Source: Styela clava (lineage: Eukaryota > Chordata > Ascidiacea > Stolidobranchia > Styelidae). Taken from it: DNA of 64,000 bases. The notes under the pieces are model-generated. The model was given only the letters and a program-made list of their open reading frames with translations. It made no database searches and had not been told where the DNA came from. Below are positions 62,379-64,000 of this stretch, in pieces. Every line of letters begins with the position of its first letter. Positions within the stretch are counted from its first letter, which is position 1. The position numbers were made by a program, and so were the translations under genes. Location of the stretch: positions 6,636,501-6,700,500 of the forward strand of contig NC_135263.1 of assembly GCF_964204865.1 (NCBI RefSeq). The letters are read 5' to 3'.

Positions 62379-62640
62379 TCTTTTTGTGTCGAACAGGCTC
62401 CCTCCCTTTCGAACAGAAGTTCGAAAAGCGTTTTCTTGGCTAATTCGAATATGGCCGTGTTGTGTCACGTGACTATGACATATTTGTTATTTCAATCGCC
62501 TATTAACCGTACTTCAGCTGGGTAAAGTGTTGCTGATTTGTTTCGTCGCATTCAATCAATTACGGTAAACAATGGTTGTGTGTGGCGTGAGATTTTCATA
62601 CGAATAAACATTGATCATTTAGTACAAAATTTGTCAGACA

Positions 62641-64000
62641 ATGTCTTGGGGCTATGTGAGTAAAATATTATTTTTTTTTACTGTACCTTAGCTGTTTTAT
62701 TTTTGTGAATTGATCCCTAAACTTGGGACACTGATAGGCCTACTGCTGTACTGTGATACGATGTTTCATACATCTAATCTCTAATAATAAGAAAATATGA
62801 TACATGTATCTGGAGTTATCACCGGTACTAGCTGTTTTTTAGTGAAACCTGTACCGGTATCTGTCCCTGATTCTGTGCTTTCTTTGTTTTGTGGTCAGAT
62901 GGTGTAAAAACTCGGTAACTTACCAGTAGTTACATAGACAACCTGCCAACCCTATAGTGATGAAGAGTCCTGTAATTCTCTGTCACTTTTTTAGCATTCA
63001 TGGGGTTACAGTTACCGTAGTACAAGAAAAAAAGTGATTTGTAGCCAACAAAAGATGCAGAAGTCTTAAGCGCCTATATTGTATTTTGCAACTGTATAAG
63101 CAACATCTTTTATTTTCGATTTTTTTACTGTTCATGTTAAAGTCACACCATGGTTCTTCACACCATGGTTCTCACCATGGAGCACACTCTGGATATGGTC
63201 ACCATCAACAGTCTGGATATTATCCTCATCCGCAACAACCTCAGTTACCTCCTGGATGTCCACCAGGAATAGATCCTGTTGTCTTTTATTGGTTTCAGGT
63301 GTGTATTCTGTGATAAAAAATTTAGATATTATTTACTCAATTAAAAATTGCGACTAGGTACTGGAGTACACAATAGGACATATCTAGACAAGATGAAGCT
63401 TTGATCTATAGACCGTTTTTGGAAAGTATTGTTCTTGTTAAAGACCAAATGCTTTGAAAGTATTGAAATTAATGATGTTGACAATGCCTTGTTTTGATAT
63501 ATTTTACTTTCATTTATAAGGATTGATTTCCTTTTTTAGTCTGTTGATCAAGATGGATCCAAAAAAATATCTGCAGATGAATTAAGAACTGCATTGATGA
63601 ATAATAAGATGAAAGAATTCAACCACGAAACTTGTCGACTAATGATTGGAATGTTTGATAAGAATAAGTAAGTTTATCAGGTTGAACCTAAAGGCTTCAT
63701 TGTAACAGAAATTCCTATTTTTTAGTATTGCTTTTTTAAGATATGTTTTGCCCTGGTTGAACCTCAGCAAGATGTTCAATATTTGGAGTGATATTTAATT
63801 TTATTTGACTGTCACAACTAAAACATCAAAAATTGCAAACTCTATAATCCACATTGATGTAGTTTAGTTAATTTAAAATGAAAATATTTGTTCTCTATGT
63901 AAGAATATGGATATCTATCACTACATATTCCATAACATTAAATAAATAATGGAATATTTAACACAGCATTGGGTTTCATGTTTAGTAATGGACAAAGTGG
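62641..64000 (+). CDS. PEF1: Peflin (penta-EF-hand protein), 5' part
   Basis: Exon 1 62641-62655 (MSWGY, then GTGAGT), exon 2 63143-63298, exon 3 63540-63667, exon 4 from 63986, cut by the window end. The join reads MSWGY-SHHGSSHHGSHHGAHS ... PPGIDPVVFYWFQ-SVDQDGSKKISADELRTALM followed by FNHETCRLMIGMFDKN. The short His/Gly/Ser-rich N-terminus replaces the longer Pro/Gly nonapeptide region of vertebrate peflin. The first EF-hand is DQDGSKKISADE. The family pairs with ALG-2 (PDCD6) and acts as a calcium-dependent adaptor in ER-exit and ubiquitin pathways. The MSWGY exon is inferred from the common MSW start and an exact phase-0 join. The open frame that begins at 63086 runs through intron sequence and is not the true start. 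The start of exon 4 is tentative. Confidence 0.85.

Noticed and set aside
63086-63313. 75-codon frame starting MQLYKQHLLF taken as a secreted protein
   Set aside because: Its first 19 codons are intronic; the real exon starts at 63143 after an AG acceptor and continues into peflin exons.
1-64000. CRISPR arrays, bacterial operons or canonical tRNA/rRNA genes
   Set aside because: No regular short repeats with spacers, no prokaryote gene arrangement, and the tRNA-like segments are SINE heads lacking complete cloverleafs.

Overview
The window is animal (metazoan) nuclear DNA. It is AT-rich and carries six protein-coding genes separated and interrupted by many short repeats. Spliced genes with 13 to 16 introns, chordate-like orthologues (HSF1, VAC14, WDR19/IFT144, CFAP46, peflin), an ALK/LTK-type glycine-rich domain and tRNA-derived SINEs point to an invertebrate deuterostome. 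A solitary tunicate is my best guess, but it is an inference and not something the sequence proves.

Layout. 1-10 kb: the 3' end of a non-LTR retrotransposon, two hAT elements (one with a perfect 8-bp target duplication), a mariner-like MITE and a degenerate tandem repeat, with no host gene recognised. 10.0-13.7 kb (minus): an intron-free receptor-like gene with about six FN3 domains, an ALK/LTK-type glycine-rich domain, one membrane span and a tail without a kinase. 14-16.9 kb: a cluster of SINE fragments and duplications, including a 35-bp perfect palindrome that inserted into one copy of a duplicated sequence. 16.95-24.15 kb: HSF1 in 14 exons, with every splice phase consistent. 27.5-36.8 kb: VAC14 in 17 exons, with two introns that look like minor-spliceosome (U12-type) introns, one of them AT-AC. 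39.1-39.5 kb: a CpG-rich foldback element in front of WDR19. 40.1-44.2 kb: WDR19/IFT144 as one exon. 46.8-55.3 kb: CFAP46 as one 8.5-kb exon. 56.7-61.9 kb: a retroelement tail, a foldback transposon with 9-bp target duplication, and a 2.9-kb inverted-repeat element carrying a broken gene. 62.6 kb to the end: the first exons of peflin (PEF1), running out of the window.

Functional links. WDR19 (IFT-A retrograde transport) and CFAP46 (axoneme central apparatus) are both ciliary genes. They are neighbours on the same strand and both lack coding introns, which suggests origin as retrocopies that replaced intron-containing parents. HSF1 (stress transcription), VAC14 (PIKfyve scaffold) and PEF1 (calcium sensor) are unrelated housekeeping or regulatory genes. 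The three intron-free genes each have a candidate 3' splice site shortly before the start codon, compatible with a leader intron or spliced-leader trans-splicing.

The most interesting observations are the FN3-GRD receptor without kinase, the two U12-type introns in VAC14, the giant single-exon cilia genes, and a set of ultra-short insertions (19 and 35 bp) flanked by 7-8 bp duplications that behave like minimal mobile elements.
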